Shown here piece by piece: positions 1 to 8,941 of a DNA stretch of 64,000 nucleotides (the stretch's first letter is position 1; each line of letters begins with the position of its first letter). Source of the DNA: Hoyosella altamirensis. GTDB taxonomy: Bacteria > Actinomycetota > Actinomycetes > Mycobacteriales > Mycobacteriaceae. The notes beneath the pieces are model-generated. The model was not told where the DNA came from. It saw only the letters and a program-made list of their open reading frames with translations, and searched no databases. Both the position numbers and the translations under genes were made by a program. Location of the stretch: assembly GCF_014191505.1 (NCBI RefSeq), contig NZ_JACHWS010000003.1, forward strand, positions 744,001 through 808,000, read 5' to 3'.

Positions 1-887
1 TGCAGCCGCGAGTTCACTTCGAGGAAAGAGGCTTCCTCGCGTACCGCGTCGTACACGAATTCGACAGTTCCGGCGCTCCGGTAGTTCACCGAAGCTGCCA
101 ACGCGCGTGACGTGTCGTGAAGCGTGTGACGGAGCTCGTCGGTCAGCCCGGGGGCTGGCGCTTCCTCGACCACTTTCTGGTTGCGGCGCTGCAGTGAGCA
201 GTCCCGGTCGCCAAGGGTGACGATCCCGCCTGCACCGTCACCGAACACCTGGACTTCGATGTGGCGCGCGTTTTCGACGTAGCGCTCGAGGAAGATCCCC
301 GCGGTCGAGAAGCTCTTCTCCGCGAGCCGTGCGACAACGTCATAAGCCTCCCTCAACTCGGCATCTGAGCGGCACACCTGCATCCCGATGCCACCACCCC
401 CGCCAGTCGCTTTCAACATCACGGGATACCCGATTTCGGCAGCCGAGACGCGGGCATCGGCAAGGCTGTCCAGTAGACCTGTTCCAGAGATCATCGGCAC
501 GCCCGCTGCCTTCGCGGCGTCGCGTGCCGTGTGTTTTGAGCCGAAGACCCGCAGCTGGTCTGGTGTGGGACCCACAAAGGCCAGCCCCTCTGCCTCGACA
601 CGTTCCGCAAACACCGCGTCTTCGGATAGAAAGCCGTAGCCAGGGTGGATAGCTCCGGCTCCCGTTTGTCGCGCCGCATCGAGGATCGCATCAGCGTTGA
701 GGTACGACTCTCGCGGGATGGTCGCACCGATGTGGATCGCCGCATCAGCCATTCGGACGTGGGCGGCGCCGCGGTCGGCATCAGAAAAGACAGCGACGGT
801 GCGCAGCCCCATCTCTCCGGCTGTCCGGATGATGCGGCAGGCGATCTCGCCCCGGTTGGCAATCAGCAGCGTGTCAAAGGCAGGCAT
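1..887 (-). CDS. Urea/guanidine carboxylase, N-terminal biotin carboxylase part (cut by window start)
   Basis: Reading from an ATG at 887 the frame stays open to base 1 and starts MPAFDTLLIANRGEIACRII, the classic start of a biotin carboxylase. The Gly-rich ATP-grasp loop KATGGGGGIGM lies near residue 160 and an LEVNSRLQ substrate-loop motif is at the window edge. The domain carboxylates biotin using ATP and bicarbonate. By itself it could belong to any acyl-CoA or urea carboxylase; the two urea-carboxylase-associated proteins immediately upstream make urea carboxylase (or the guanidine-preferring form) most likely. The gap of 26 bp to the upstream gene indicates one operon. The C-terminal carboxyltransferase and biotinyl domains lie outside the window. 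Confidence 0.8.
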   Translation of the reverse strand, partial: MPAFDTLLIANRGEIACRIIRTAGEMGLRTVAVFSDADRGAAHVRMADAAIHIGATIPRESYLNADAILDAARQTGAGAIHPGYGFLSEDAVFAERVEAEGLAFVGPTPDQLRVFGSKHTARDAAKAAGVPMISGTGLLDSLADARVSAAEIGYPVMLKATGGGGGIGMQVCRSDAELREAYDVVARLAEKSFSTAGIFLERYVENARHIEVQVFGDGAGGIVTLGDRDCSLQRRNQKVVEEAPAPGLTDELRHTLHDTSRALAASVNYRSAGTVEFVYDAVREEASFLEVNSRL

Positions 888-913
888 GGATGATGGTCCT
901 TCCAGTGGTTCGC

Positions 914-1540
914 TTAAGCGGGCCGGGTGACGAGCATGCGAACCGGCGTGGGACGGAAACCGTTGCAGGGGTTGTTTATCTGTGGGCAGTTCGACACAAG
1001 GACGAGGGTGTCTTGCTCAGCTCGCAGCGACACTTTCTTGCCCGGTCCGGAAATACCGTCGACGATCCCGAGCGTTCCGTCGAGGTCAACGGGGACGTTC
1101 ATGAACCAATTGATGTTCGAGACGAGATCACGTTTACCAAGTCCCCACCGAGCACCCTCCATCAGGAAGTTTTCAACGCATGCGTGCTGATGCTTCGTGT
1201 GGTGGCCATAGCGCAGTGTGTTCGACTCCTGCGAGCATGCGCCGCCGAGGGTGTCGTGGCGGCCGCAATTGTCGAACGTCACCGTCATCAGCGGTGAGCC
1301 GGTGTTGCTGCGCAGCACGCTTCCTTCGCTGAGGTAGGCGTTCCTCTGGGCCGCAATGGTTTCCGGAGCGGAATAGCGTTCGGCAGTGTCGGCAGCCTTG
1401 TAGAGGATGCAGTCGACGGCCTGGTTGCCCTCAAGGTCGATGATTGTGAGAGTGTCTCCGGCTTTGACGACGGCTGACCATGGCGCGCGGGCGGCCACGC
1501 GCTCGTCAAGGATCACCGAGGAACTGATAGTGGCAGTCAT
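914..1540 (-). CDS. Urea carboxylase-associated protein 2 (UAAP2-type, DUF1989)
   Basis: A 208-residue protein of the DUF1989 family that accompanies urea or guanidine carboxylases. The ATG at 1540 is chosen because AGGAG lies just upstream on the minus strand and the protein then opens with MTATISSSVILDERV, typical of the family; the longer frame upstream overlaps the neighbour. Visible family features are AVDCILYKAAD, the DTLGGACS cysteine segment, the NINWFMNVPV block and a C-terminal cysteine (SNCPQINNPC). Family members have been linked to carboxyguanidine deimination, so guanidine rather than urea may be the real substrate. It sits 13 bp after UAAP1 and 26 bp before the carboxylase, so all three are probably cotranscribed. 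Confidence 0.85.
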   Translation of the reverse strand: MTATISSSVILDERVAARAPWSAVVKAGDTLTIIDLEGNQAVDCILYKAADTAERYSAPETIAAQRNAYLSEGSVLRSNTGSPLMTVTFDNCGRHDTLGGACSQESNTLRYGHHTKHQHACVENFLMEGARWGLGKRDLVSNINWFMNVPVDLDGTLGIVDGISGPGKKVSLRAEQDTLVLVSNCPQINNPCNGFRPTPVRMLVTRPA

Positions 1541-1553
1541 GTGTAAGTGCTCC

Positions 1554-2393
1554 TTACTTGAGGCCGCGTGCAGACAGATAGTCATTGGTGTTGGCAACGG
1601 CCCGGAGGAACTCGGGGTCACTGTTCGGGACGTGATCGAGGTCCTGCGGGCTCTCCCACGCCACAATCTGCAGGTTTGTGGTGGTGAATTCTGGAGCTGG
1701 ATCAAGCCGGTGCGCCGTGTTGGCCAGCAGCACGATCGTTGGGATGTGAATCAGCAGGTCGACACTGGCGCCAGGTCCCGAGTTACCGACGCTTTCGAGC
1801 GTGCCGTCGGAAGCAACGCGGATGCCGTGAAAAAGCGAGATCGACGGTGGGAGGTCGCGCGGTGAGAGCCCGTGCTTCGCCGCGGCGACCGTGAACAGTT
1901 CGAAGCCTGCCGCGGCGGGCCCGTGGAGTGACCCGTCACCGTACTTCTCGGTGTTCGAACGCCTTGTTGTGGTGCCGCAGAGCAGGTCGTGTCTGCCCGA
2001 GGTGTCGGCCAGAACGGTGGCGATCACGCGGCCCTGATCGGATAGAAGCGGGTGGCCCGTGCTGAGGTAGGCCTGCCATGGCACTTTGACTGTGTCGGCG
2101 ACGTTGAGACGCTCCCACGGCTGGTCCGCGTTGAACAGGAGCAGGTGGGCACAGGCGCTGCCGTCCACGTCTGTCAGGCGCAGACGGGTGCCGCGCGTGA
2201 CGACCCTCGATGTGTAGCGGCCGCCCGCGATGGTCTCAGCCCACGTGAGGGCACCTGCATCCGTCGGCGGCTTGGGAAATGTTCTAGCCGGCACGAATGG
2301 CATGGAGTCAGTCATTGTTCCGGCCTGCGCGCGGGCATGGGCCCGCGCGGCCTTGGTGGTGGCCGTGCTTGCCAGCTCAGCTACTCCTGACAT
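1554..2393 (-). CDS. Urea carboxylase-associated protein 1 (UAAP1-type, DUF1989)
   Basis: This 279-residue protein is a paralogue of the next gene, sharing the pattern DVDGSACAHLLLFNA ... SGRHDLLCGT ... PPSISLFHGIRV. A GGGAGGAA ribosome site upstream of the ATG at 2393 supports the start. It is the first gene of the minus-strand operon UAAP1-UAAP2-carboxylase. Both paralogues occur side by side in carboxylase operons and are thought to act as a two-subunit deiminase on carboxyguanidine; that role is from family knowledge and is not tested here. A divergent symporter gene lies upstream, and possible GlnR sites lie in the shared intergenic region. Confidence 0.85.
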   Translation of the reverse strand: MSGVAELASTATTKAARAHARAQAGTMTDSMPFVPARTFPKPPTDAGALTWAETIAGGRYTSRVVTRGTRLRLTDVDGSACAHLLLFNADQPWERLNVADTVKVPWQAYLSTGHPLLSDQGRVIATVLADTSGRHDLLCGTTTRRSNTEKYGDGSLHGPAAAGFELFTVAAAKHGLSPRDLPPSISLFHGIRVASDGTLESVGNSGPGASVDLLIHIPTIVLLANTAHRLDPAPEFTTTNLQIVAWESPQDLDHVPNSDPEFLRAVANTNDYLSARGLK

Positions 2394-2514
2394 TGGTTCC
2401 TCCCGGTTGACACCGTCAGATATCTATCGATTGACAGATTTCCCGATTTTGCCGCATGGAGGGTGACGCACGGGTAACCAAGCGCCCTGCGCAGATTAAG
2501 GGTTTGTGACGTGC

Positions 2515-2530
2515 GTTACGGCCAGGTTTC
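2515..2530 (-). promoter_or_regulatory. Possible GlnR half-site pair in the divergent promoter region
   Basis: On the minus strand the bases read GAAAC-N6-GTAAC, matching the two half-site types of the actinobacterial GlnR box (GTNAC-N6-GAAAC repeats) as I recall it, in b-then-a order. It lies about 120 bp upstream of the UAAP1 start. GlnR control would fit a nitrogen-scavenging operon. The motif is short and degenerate, so this is a suggestion only. Confidence 0.35.
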
Positions 2531-2594
2531 GCACCCGTGAAGCGCGTTGAGCTGCGCTTTTGTTTCCAGAATCAGGTGTCCGCTTTACGGAAGG

Positions 2595-2610
2595 TTAACG
2601 GCGGCGAAAC
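2595..2610 (+). promoter_or_regulatory. Possible GlnR box upstream of the symporter
   Basis: TTAAC-N6-GAAAC on the plus strand differs from the GlnR consensus GTNAC-N6-GAAAC at one base. It lies about 115 bp upstream of the symporter ATG at 2726. A GC-rich hairpin (ACGGCGG at 2598-2604 with CCGCCGT at 2626-2632) overlaps it. The rest of the 332-bp intergenic region shows no further gene and nothing resembling a guanidine riboswitch that I can recognise. Confidence 0.4.
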
Positions 2611-2725
2611 CATCCCGGCGGCCGCCCGCCGTAGGTTCCTGTCAAGTGATAGGTAGCCATGGCTGCTTGCATGAGGGCACATCCGCCCGCCCCACGACCC
2701 GACACCCTTCACCGTGGAGGCTTCC

Positions 2726-4204
2726 ATGATCCTTTTCGGCGTCACGCTCAGCGTGCTCGTACTGCTCGCGGCAGGCTTATACGCCGCCCGGCGGGTGCAA
2801 GGCCAGAGCGCCAACTATCTCCTAGCGGGCCGGACACTCTCGATTCCGCTTGTCGCGATCGTGCTGGCCTCACAGGCAATTGACTCGAACGGCACCCTCG
2901 GCAATACAGACCTCACGGCTGATTTCGGTTTCTGGGCGGGCGCGTCATTGCCTATCGGCCTCGCAGCCTGCCTCGTTATTGCCGGTCTCTTCTTCGCCAA
3001 GCGAATGCGTGCCTTGCACGTCGTGACTCTGCCCGAGTACTTCGAGAAGCGTTTTGGCCGCGCCATGGAACTTCCGGCGTCGGCTCTCACTGTCTCTGCA
3101 TTCGGCATTCTGCTGGCGGGAAACCTTGTGGCCATCGGCTTTCTGCTCGACCGGTTCGCTGGCATCCCCTATACGACCTCGATTCTGCTGGCAGTTCCAT
3201 TTGTGCTCGCCTACACCATCGCTGGCGGCATGTTCTCGAGCACCTATGTCGGTGTCGGGATGATCATTCTGAACATCTTCGGTGTCCTCGCGCTCATGAC
3301 GTGGATGACGCTGACGCACGGGTTCTCCGCACCGGAAGGGATGGGGCCTCTCGCTCTTGGACAGCTAACCAGCGCTGAAGAAGGTGCCGTACTCAACTGG
3401 GCGACAATCATCGCGCTCGCGCTGGGTAACTTGGTAGCGATCGACTTGATGCAGCGCATCTTCTCGGCACGCTGCCCCCAGACAGCGCAGCGAGCGTGCT
3501 TCGGAGGTGCCGCACTGATCCTGGCCCTGTGCATTCCGTTCTCGCTCGTCGCGCTAGCCGCGGTGTCGATTGTGGGACCTGACTCGAGCGGCCCAGTCCT
3601 GTTCTCCCTGTTAGGCGACTACGCACCGACTTGGCTGGCAATCCTTGTTCTTTCCGGACTTGTCGCCGCATCACTCACGACAGCGAGCGGGGTACTTCTC
3701 AGTACAGCGACAGTGATTGTGCAAAACATTCTTCGGCTGCCTGAGACAGTCCGGGGCATCAGTCCGATGACTGCCACACGCATCGCGATGCTGCCTATGG
3801 CGGCCCTCGGCGCATTCTTCGCTTTGCGTATCCCGCAAACAGGCATTCTGCTGACGCTGACGTTTGACCTGCTCCTCGCTGGCCTCGTGGTGCCATTCAT
3901 CCTCGGGCTGTACTGGAGCCGAGGCGGCACTTCCGCCGCACTCGCCGCGTTGATAAGCGGCGTGACAGTCCGTGTCTTCTTCTTCGCCACCACGCCAACG
4001 GTCTATGGGGTCGACAACACGCTTCTCTTTATTCCGAATGGCCTCGTGCCAGAATCGATGGACGGGTGGTCGACCTTCCTCGCCGCGATCGTCTCGCTTA
4101 CCGCTTATGTTGCGGTGGCGTTCACGTCACGGTCGGTCACGCCGCTTCCGGTTCCGCAGCAGCCGCAATCCCTGGAGCCGACGCTCGCGCCAGCACGCGT
4201 GTAG
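2726..4204 (+). CDS. Sodium:solute symporter (SSS family), likely urea/nitrogen-compound uptake
   Basis: A 492-residue integral membrane protein with about 13 hydrophobic segments and the look of the SSS family: an N-terminal ANYLLAGRTLSIPLVAIVLAS segment, EYFEKRFG after the third helix, and AYTIAGGMFSSTYVGV. The ATG at 2726 is preferred to the GTG at 2714 because GGAGG (2716-2720) sits five bases before it. It is divergent from the urea/guanidine carboxylase operon, so urea, guanidine or a related compound is the most likely substrate, taken up with sodium. The substrate cannot be read from the sequence. The TetR gene follows 65 bp downstream. Confidence 0.85.
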   Translation: MILFGVTLSVLVLLAAGLYAARRVQGQSANYLLAGRTLSIPLVAIVLASQAIDSNGTLGNTDLTADFGFWAGASLPIGLAACLVIAGLFFAKRMRALHVVTLPEYFEKRFGRAMELPASALTVSAFGILLAGNLVAIGFLLDRFAGIPYTTSILLAVPFVLAYTIAGGMFSSTYVGVGMIILNIFGVLALMTWMTLTHGFSAPEGMGPLALGQLTSAEEGAVLNWATIIALALGNLVAIDLMQRIFSARCPQTAQRACFGGAALILALCIPFSLVALAAVSIVGPDSSGPVLFSLLGDYAPTWLAILVLSGLVAASLTTASGVLLSTATVIVQNILRLPETVRGISPMTATRIAMLPMAALGAFFALRIPQTGILLTLTFDLLLAGLVVPFILGLYWSRGGTSAALAALISGVTVRVFFFATTPTVYGVDNTLLFIPNGLVPESMDGWSTFLAAIVSLTAYVAVAFTSRSVTPLPVPQQPQSLEPTLAPARV

Positions 4205-4269
4205 CAGTGGCGCTCTGCCTGGCCTGCTCCTTGTCCGGTACTTCACCGGGGAAGACCTGACAGTATGGT

Positions 4270-4974
4270 GTGGTGACAACGCAAGGAGCAGGCCGTCCCC
4301 GTTCATCCCAGCGCCGTCGCCCTGGTGAGACCGCGCGCGAGGAGATTCTAGACGCCGCAGCGGAGCTTTTCACCACCCACGGCTACGCGTCGACGTCAAC
4401 ACGGAAGATTGCTGAAGCTGTCGGCGTTCGGCAGGCGACGATCTACCACTATTTCGGAACCAAGGACGACATTCTCGAAGCGCTACTCAGCGGTACCGTT
4501 TCTCACACGCTCGACGCTGCTTCTGCTCTGTTTGCGACCACCGGCGATCCTGCTGCGCGGCTGCACTCCCTCGCTTGGTACGACGGAATCCAGTTATGGA
4601 ACAGCCACTGGAACATCGGAGCGCTGTATCTGCTGCCAGAATTGCGTGCTGAGCGCTTCGCGCCCTTCGTTGCGAGCCGCGACGAACTCCGCCAGGTTTA
4701 CCGTGACCGCACTGCCGACGTCATCACCCTCGCCGACAGCGACGCAACAGCGTCGCCCCACGCCTATCAGGAGGAAGACATTCCCTTGAGGCTCGTCGAG
4801 ACGCTCGTCAACATGCGCTGGGATGGGCGCGGCGAGGTCGACGAACCCTTCCGGACAGCCAACTCGATTTTGCGCGCCATTGGTTGGCGCGGAAACTGGG
4901 AAATCCTTCAGAAAGAGTCACATCGAGCGCTCTGCACCATTCTCGATCCAGCGGAGATTATCGCCAAGCGCTGA
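4270..4974 (+). CDS. TetR-family transcriptional regulator
   Basis: A 234-residue protein with a TetR DNA-binding domain at about residues 20-66: EEILDAAAELFTTHGYASTSTRKIAEAVGVRQATIYHYFGTKDDILEAL carries the usual helix-turn-helix ending in YHYF. The C-terminal ligand domain is Trp-rich and not assignable to a ligand. The start is a GTG at 4270 (a second GTG is at 4273); no clear ribosome site is visible, so a leaderless message is possible. It follows the symporter on the same strand and may control the nitrogen-compound genes beside it. A long hairpin follows the stop. Confidence 0.85.
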   Translation: MVTTQGAGRPRSSQRRRPGETAREEILDAAAELFTTHGYASTSTRKIAEAVGVRQATIYHYFGTKDDILEALLSGTVSHTLDAASALFATTGDPAARLHSLAWYDGIQLWNSHWNIGALYLLPELRAERFAPFVASRDELRQVYRDRTADVITLADSDATASPHAYQEEDIPLRLVETLVNMRWDGRGEVDEPFRTANSILRAIGWRGNWEILQKESHRALCTILDPAEIIAKR

Positions 4975-4982
4975 TTAGCGAC

Positions 4983-5018
4983 AACTCGGGCCGACCGCAC
5001 ACGCGATCGGCCCGAGTT
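4983..5018 (+). terminator. Hairpin after the TetR gene
   Basis: A perfect 12-bp inverted repeat, AACTCGGGCCGA (4983-4994) with TCGGCCCGAGTT (5007-5018), forms a strong GC-rich stem with a 12-base loop nine bases after the TetR stop. No T-run follows, as is common for actinobacterial terminators. Confidence 0.7.
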
Positions 5019-5327
5019 ACCCAACCCCACCACACAACGATTCAAGGCTCGACTTCACCTCTGCCACCCCACAGCAGACAGTGCAGCGCGCCTTCAGTGC
5101 GACCACCACCGGCTACATACGAGTTGTAGACACCCCTCGTTCGCAGCGGTCACAACGCCGTGCGCTTTCAGCAGTTATTCGCGCGAGTGCGGCGAATCGT
5201 TACTCAGTTTCCCAGTTTTCCGCCCGTTTGGTGAGCAGTTTCACACTTTCGGTACTCATGCCTGCTTTGCCTAATAAAATTCCGGACAATCACACCGATC
5301 CGGATGGTGAGGCCAATTGGGGGCCAT
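5019..5327. other. Intergenic stretch with no recognised gene
   Basis: These 309 bases lie between the TetR hairpin and the end of the convergent methyltransferase gene. The open frames here have no family resemblance and mainly mirror the methyltransferase on the other strand. I see no tRNA, repeat or clear promoter. A small RNA cannot be excluded. Confidence 0.5.
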
Positions 5328-6176
5328 CTACTTCGCGCGCGCTGCCGTCGCGACTATTGTGGACGCGTCAGCTGTGTTCAGGCCACGGCGGCGCAGTTCA
5401 GCCAGAAACGCGGCGCGGATCTGTTCGACAGTTTCGGCACCGAAGTCGAGGAGCGCACCGCGCATTCCGCTTCCACGCACGAAGTCCCACGCGAATTTCT
5501 CGGTCAGTGGCACATAATTCGGAAACACCACCGCTTCAGGCTCGACGAGTCCGAGTTCCCTCAGCCACTCCTTCATCGATGCAGGTTCGTCTATCCGGAC
5601 GATGTTGTCCTCCCACGGAGAACGGCGCGGCGGACCATCAGTGTCCATGAACTGCTTGAGTGTTTCCCCAAAGGTCCGCACATAGTCCTCGAGGGCACCC
5701 CGGCGCCACACCGTGACACCGATTCGGCCACCCGGACGCACAAACTCCACGAGTCGTGCGCAAGCGGCATCCATTTCGGGCAGGAAGAAGACGCCGTACG
5801 AGCATGCGAGTGCGTCATAAGACCCATTCTGGCTATGCCAGGCCGTCACGTCCGCTTCCTCGAAAGTGACATTGCGCAATCCGCGGTCGGTTGCGTTCTG
5901 CTGAGCCACTGCAAGGAGATCCCCGGCAAGGTCTATGGCGTGTACGGCACCGTCCGGACCGACAGCCATCGCGGCGGCAAGTGCTGAGGCGCCGGTTCCA
6001 GAACACACGTCGAGCACCCGCTCGCCGGGGGAAATCCGCAGTTCGCAGACTAGCGCTTGTGCTGCCGGGCCCCACACGAGCGGAGTCACTCGCTCGAAAT
6101 CCGTACTCGCGGCATTGAACGTTTGAGCCAATCCTGAGCCAGTCACCCCGCCCATGCTACCGACAATCGTTGCCAT
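5328..6176 (-). CDS. Class I SAM-dependent methyltransferase
   Basis: A 282-residue protein with a Rossmann methyltransferase core: motif I VLDVCSGTGASALAA near residue 55, acidic AIDLAGDLLAVA after strand 2, VTFEEADV, then YDALACSYGVFFLPEM and RPGGRIGVTVW. This pattern fits UbiE/Coq5-like small-molecule methyltransferases. The ATG at 6176 has an AAGGGG ribosome site upstream; the longer frame to 6287 would reach into the pepN promoter. It is divergent from pepN. The substrate is unknown. Confidence 0.85.
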   Translation of the reverse strand: MATIVGSMGGVTGSGLAQTFNAASTDFERVTPLVWGPAAQALVCELRISPGERVLDVCSGTGASALAAAMAVGPDGAVHAIDLAGDLLAVAQQNATDRGLRNVTFEEADVTAWHSQNGSYDALACSYGVFFLPEMDAACARLVEFVRPGGRIGVTVWRRGALEDYVRTFGETLKQFMDTDGPPRRSPWEDNIVRIDEPASMKEWLRELGLVEPEAVVFPNYVPLTEKFAWDFVRGSGMRGALLDFGAETVEQIRAAFLAELRRRGLNTADASTIVATAARAK

Positions 6177-6300
6177 TTGGGCTTGCCCCTTCCACGCGCA
6201 CGGCCAGAACGCCACGCCCGCACGGTGCACGTGCCGAGAAGCTCTCATCAGAGCATGATGGGATGAACAATCACCGGTCCCCAACAAGAAGGCATCTCAC

Positions 6301-8871
6301 GTGGCTGCACCAAACCTGACTCGCGAACAGGCGCGCACCCGCGCCGGGCTGATAAAAGTCGACAGTTACGCCATTGACATTGACCTCACGGACGGCTCAG
6401 GCGCGCCAGGAGAAAATACATTCCGGACGAAAACGACGGTGCGGTTTTCGGCAACTCCTGAGGCGTCGACCTTTATCGACCTGATAGCTGCGAAAATCCA
6501 CAGTGCAGCGCTGAATGGGTCGGCTCTCGACACATCAGCGTACGAGGAATCAAGCGGCCTTCCGCTCCATGACCTCGCTGACTCGAATCTCCTCGAGATT
6601 GACGCGGACTTTGAGTATTCGCACACCGGCGAGGGCCTGCACCGATTTGTCGATCCCGCTGACAATGAGGTCTATCTCTACTCACAGTTCGAAACGGCAG
6701 ACGCGAAGCGCATGTTCGCCTGCTTTGACCAGCCAGATCTAAAAGCGACATTTGAGTTCACCGTCACTGCACCGGACCACTGGGAAGTCATTTCGAACGG
6801 CGCGGAGGCCACCCGGGACGGGCTCACCCGCAAGTTCGTGGCCACCCCCAGGATGAGCACCTACCTCGCAGCCCTCATCGCTGGGCCGTACGCGAAGTGG
6901 TCCGACACTTACAGCGACGAGCACGGTGAGATCCCGTTGGGCATCTATTGCCGCGGCTCCCTAGCGGAACACATGGATGCCGATCGGCTGTTTACCGAAA
7001 CCAAACAGGGTTTCGGTTTCTATCACGCCAATTTTGGAGTCCCCTACGCGTTCGGCAAGTACGACCAGCTGTTCGTCCCCGAGTTCAATGCCGGTGCGAT
7101 GGAGAATGCGGGTGCCGTGACGTTCCTCGAGGACTATGTCTTCCGGAGCCGCGTCACGCGCTACCTCTACGAACGACGAGCGGAAACCGTGCTCCACGAG
7201 TTGGCGCATATGTGGTTCGGCGACCTCGTCACCATGGAGTGGTGGGACGACCTGTGGCTGAACGAATCGTTCGCGACCTTCGCTTCGGTGCTTTGCCAAG
7301 CAGAGGCCACTGAGTACACGAACGCGTGGACAAGCTTCGCCAACGTCGAGAAATCGTGGGCCTATCGCCAGGACCAACTGCCCTCCACGCACCCTGTCGC
7401 TGCTGATATTCCGGATATTGAAGCCGTCGAGGTCAACTTCGACGGCATCACGTACGCCAAAGGGGCGAGTGTCCTCAAGCAGCTCGTTGCCTACGTCGGG
7501 CTCGAGAGCTTCCTCGAGGGTCTGCGCTCGTATTTCCGTGAGCACGCCTATGGCAATGCGACCTTTTCCGACTTGCTGCGCGCCCTTGAGGCGGCTTCTG
7601 GACGTGACCTCTCGGATTGGGGCGCGCAGTGGCTTAAGACGACGGGACTCAATACACTTCGCCCCGAATTCTCAGTCGGCGACAACGGCACGTTCACCGC
7701 GTTCGCCGTGCGGCAGTCCGGCGCCGAGCCGGGGGCGGGTGAGACTCGGACGCACCGCCTAGCAGTCGGCGTGTACGACGATGACGGCTCAGGAAAGCTG
7801 ACCCGCGTCAACCGTGTCGAGCTTGATATCGACGGTGAATCAACCGACGTCCCTGAGCTCACAGGCGTGTCACGCGGAAAGTTCATTCTCGTCAATGACG
7901 ACGACCTCACATACTGCTCAGTTCGGCTCGACGAAGACTCGTTGTCAACGCTGATATCGCGGATCGGCGACATAGCGGATCCGCTGCCCCGCACGCTCGC
8001 GTGGTCTGCCGCGTGGGAAATGACACGAAATGCGGAGATGCGCGCGCGGGACTTCATCGCGCTTGTGCAGCGCGGCCTCGAAACAGAGTCGGAGATCGGA
8101 GTTGTGCAGCGGCTTTTGCTGCAGGCTGCCACAGCGATTTCGTCATACGCGGAACCTGGCTGGGCAACGGAGTCGGGCTGGCCGGAATTCGCAGATCGTC
8201 TCCTCGACCTCGCCCGCACATCAGAGGCAGGCTCGGATCATCAGCTCGCCTACGTCAATGCCCTGACCGCTGCGAAGCTGTCACCGCAGCACACGCAGGT
8301 GTTGTCGGCCGTCCTCGAAGGCGCACCTGAGTCTCAAGGTCTGCGCGGACTTGTCGTTGATACGGATCTACGGTGGCGCCTCATCCAGGCGCTCGCCGCG
8401 GCAGGTGTCATCGATGGCGACGGTCCGGAGTCCCCAATGATCGATGAAGAGATCAAGCGTGACGCGACGGCAGCTGGCGCCAGGCAGGGTGCGCAGGCAG
8501 CAGCGATGCGCCCCCAGGAAGCGGTGAAGGCCTTCGTCTGGTCGCGCGTGGTCAGCGATCCCACGCTGTCGCACACGATCACCCGCGCAATGATCGCCGG
8601 CTTCTCGCAGCCCGGACAGGCGGACCTGCTCAGCCCGTTCGTTGACCGTTACTTTGAGGTCATTCCGGAAATCTGGAAGACCCGAACCAGCGAGGTTGCC
8701 CAGACCATTGTGATCGGCCTCTACCCGTCATGGGCGATTAATAAGGAGGCGTTGCGCAAGGCAGACGACTTCCTGGCAGGTAACCACCCGCCGTCGTTGC
8801 GCCGACTGGTCCTTGAGGGACGGGCAGGCATCGAACGGTCACTGCGGGCGCGCGAATTCGACGCGAAGTAA
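6301..8871 (+). CDS. pepN: Aminopeptidase N (M1 family zinc metallopeptidase)
   Basis: An 856-residue M1 aminopeptidase that removes N-terminal residues from peptides in the cytoplasm. The exopeptidase motif GAMEN is near residue 265 and the zinc site HELAH at 299-303 with the third ligand Glu at about 322 (NESFA). The length matches actinobacterial PepN. The GTG at 6301 has AAGAAGG upstream. In M. tuberculosis pepN (Rv2467) is likewise followed by the DUF5130 gene in the opposite direction, and the order from here to ssb is conserved. A bidirectional terminator separates the convergent pair. Confidence 0.95.
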   Translation: MAAPNLTREQARTRAGLIKVDSYAIDIDLTDGSGAPGENTFRTKTTVRFSATPEASTFIDLIAAKIHSAALNGSALDTSAYEESSGLPLHDLADSNLLEIDADFEYSHTGEGLHRFVDPADNEVYLYSQFETADAKRMFACFDQPDLKATFEFTVTAPDHWEVISNGAEATRDGLTRKFVATPRMSTYLAALIAGPYAKWSDTYSDEHGEIPLGIYCRGSLAEHMDADRLFTETKQGFGFYHANFGVPYAFGKYDQLFVPEFNAGAMENAGAVTFLEDYVFRSRVTRYLYERRAETVLHELAHMWFGDLVTMEWWDDLWLNESFATFASVLCQAEATEYTNAWTSFANVEKSWAYRQDQLPSTHPVAADIPDIEAVEVNFDGITYAKGASVLKQLVAYVGLESFLEGLRSYFREHAYGNATFSDLLRALEAASGRDLSDWGAQWLKTTGLNTLRPEFSVGDNGTFTAFAVRQSGAEPGAGETRTHRLAVGVYDDDGSGKLTRVNRVELDIDGESTDVPELTGVSRGKFILVNDDDLTYCSVRLDEDSLSTLISRIGDIADPLPRTLAWSAAWEMTRNAEMRARDFIALVQRGLETESEIGVVQRLLLQAATAISSYAEPGWATESGWPEFADRLLDLARTSEAGSDHQLAYVNALTAAKLSPQHTQVLSAVLEGAPESQGLRGLVVDTDLRWRLIQALAAAGVIDGDGPESPMIDEEIKRDATAAGARQGAQAAAMRPQEAVKAFVWSRVVSDPTLSHTITRAMIAGFSQPGQADLLSPFVDRYFEVIPEIWKTRTSEVAQTIVIGLYPSWAINKEALRKADDFLAGNHPPSLRRLVLEGRAGIERSLRAREFDAK

Positions 8872-8886
8872 CCTATCCCGACATAC

Positions 8887-8924
8887 TTTAGGTGGCCACC
8901 CTCAGACGAGAGTGGCCACCTAAA
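8887..8924. terminator. Bidirectional terminator between pepN and the DUF5130 gene
   Basis: A perfect 13-bp inverted repeat, TTTAGGTGGCCAC (8887-8899) with GTGGCCACCTAAA (8912-8924), and a 12-base loop. A/T-rich stem ends on both sides suit termination in both directions between convergent genes. Confidence 0.85.
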
Positions 8925-8941
8925 TTAATGCGTGCGAGACG

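Noticed and set aside
2394-2725. Guanidine-I riboswitch before the carboxylase operon
   Set aside because: No conserved ykkC-type segments were recognisable on either strand.
5081-5987. Plus-strand open frames of 189 and 227 codons
   Set aside because: They lie mostly opposite the methyltransferase, have no ribosome site and look like no family.
6961-7545. Minus-strand 194-codon frame inside pepN
   Set aside because: Mirror frame of a clear M1 aminopeptidase; its residues follow the pepN codons.
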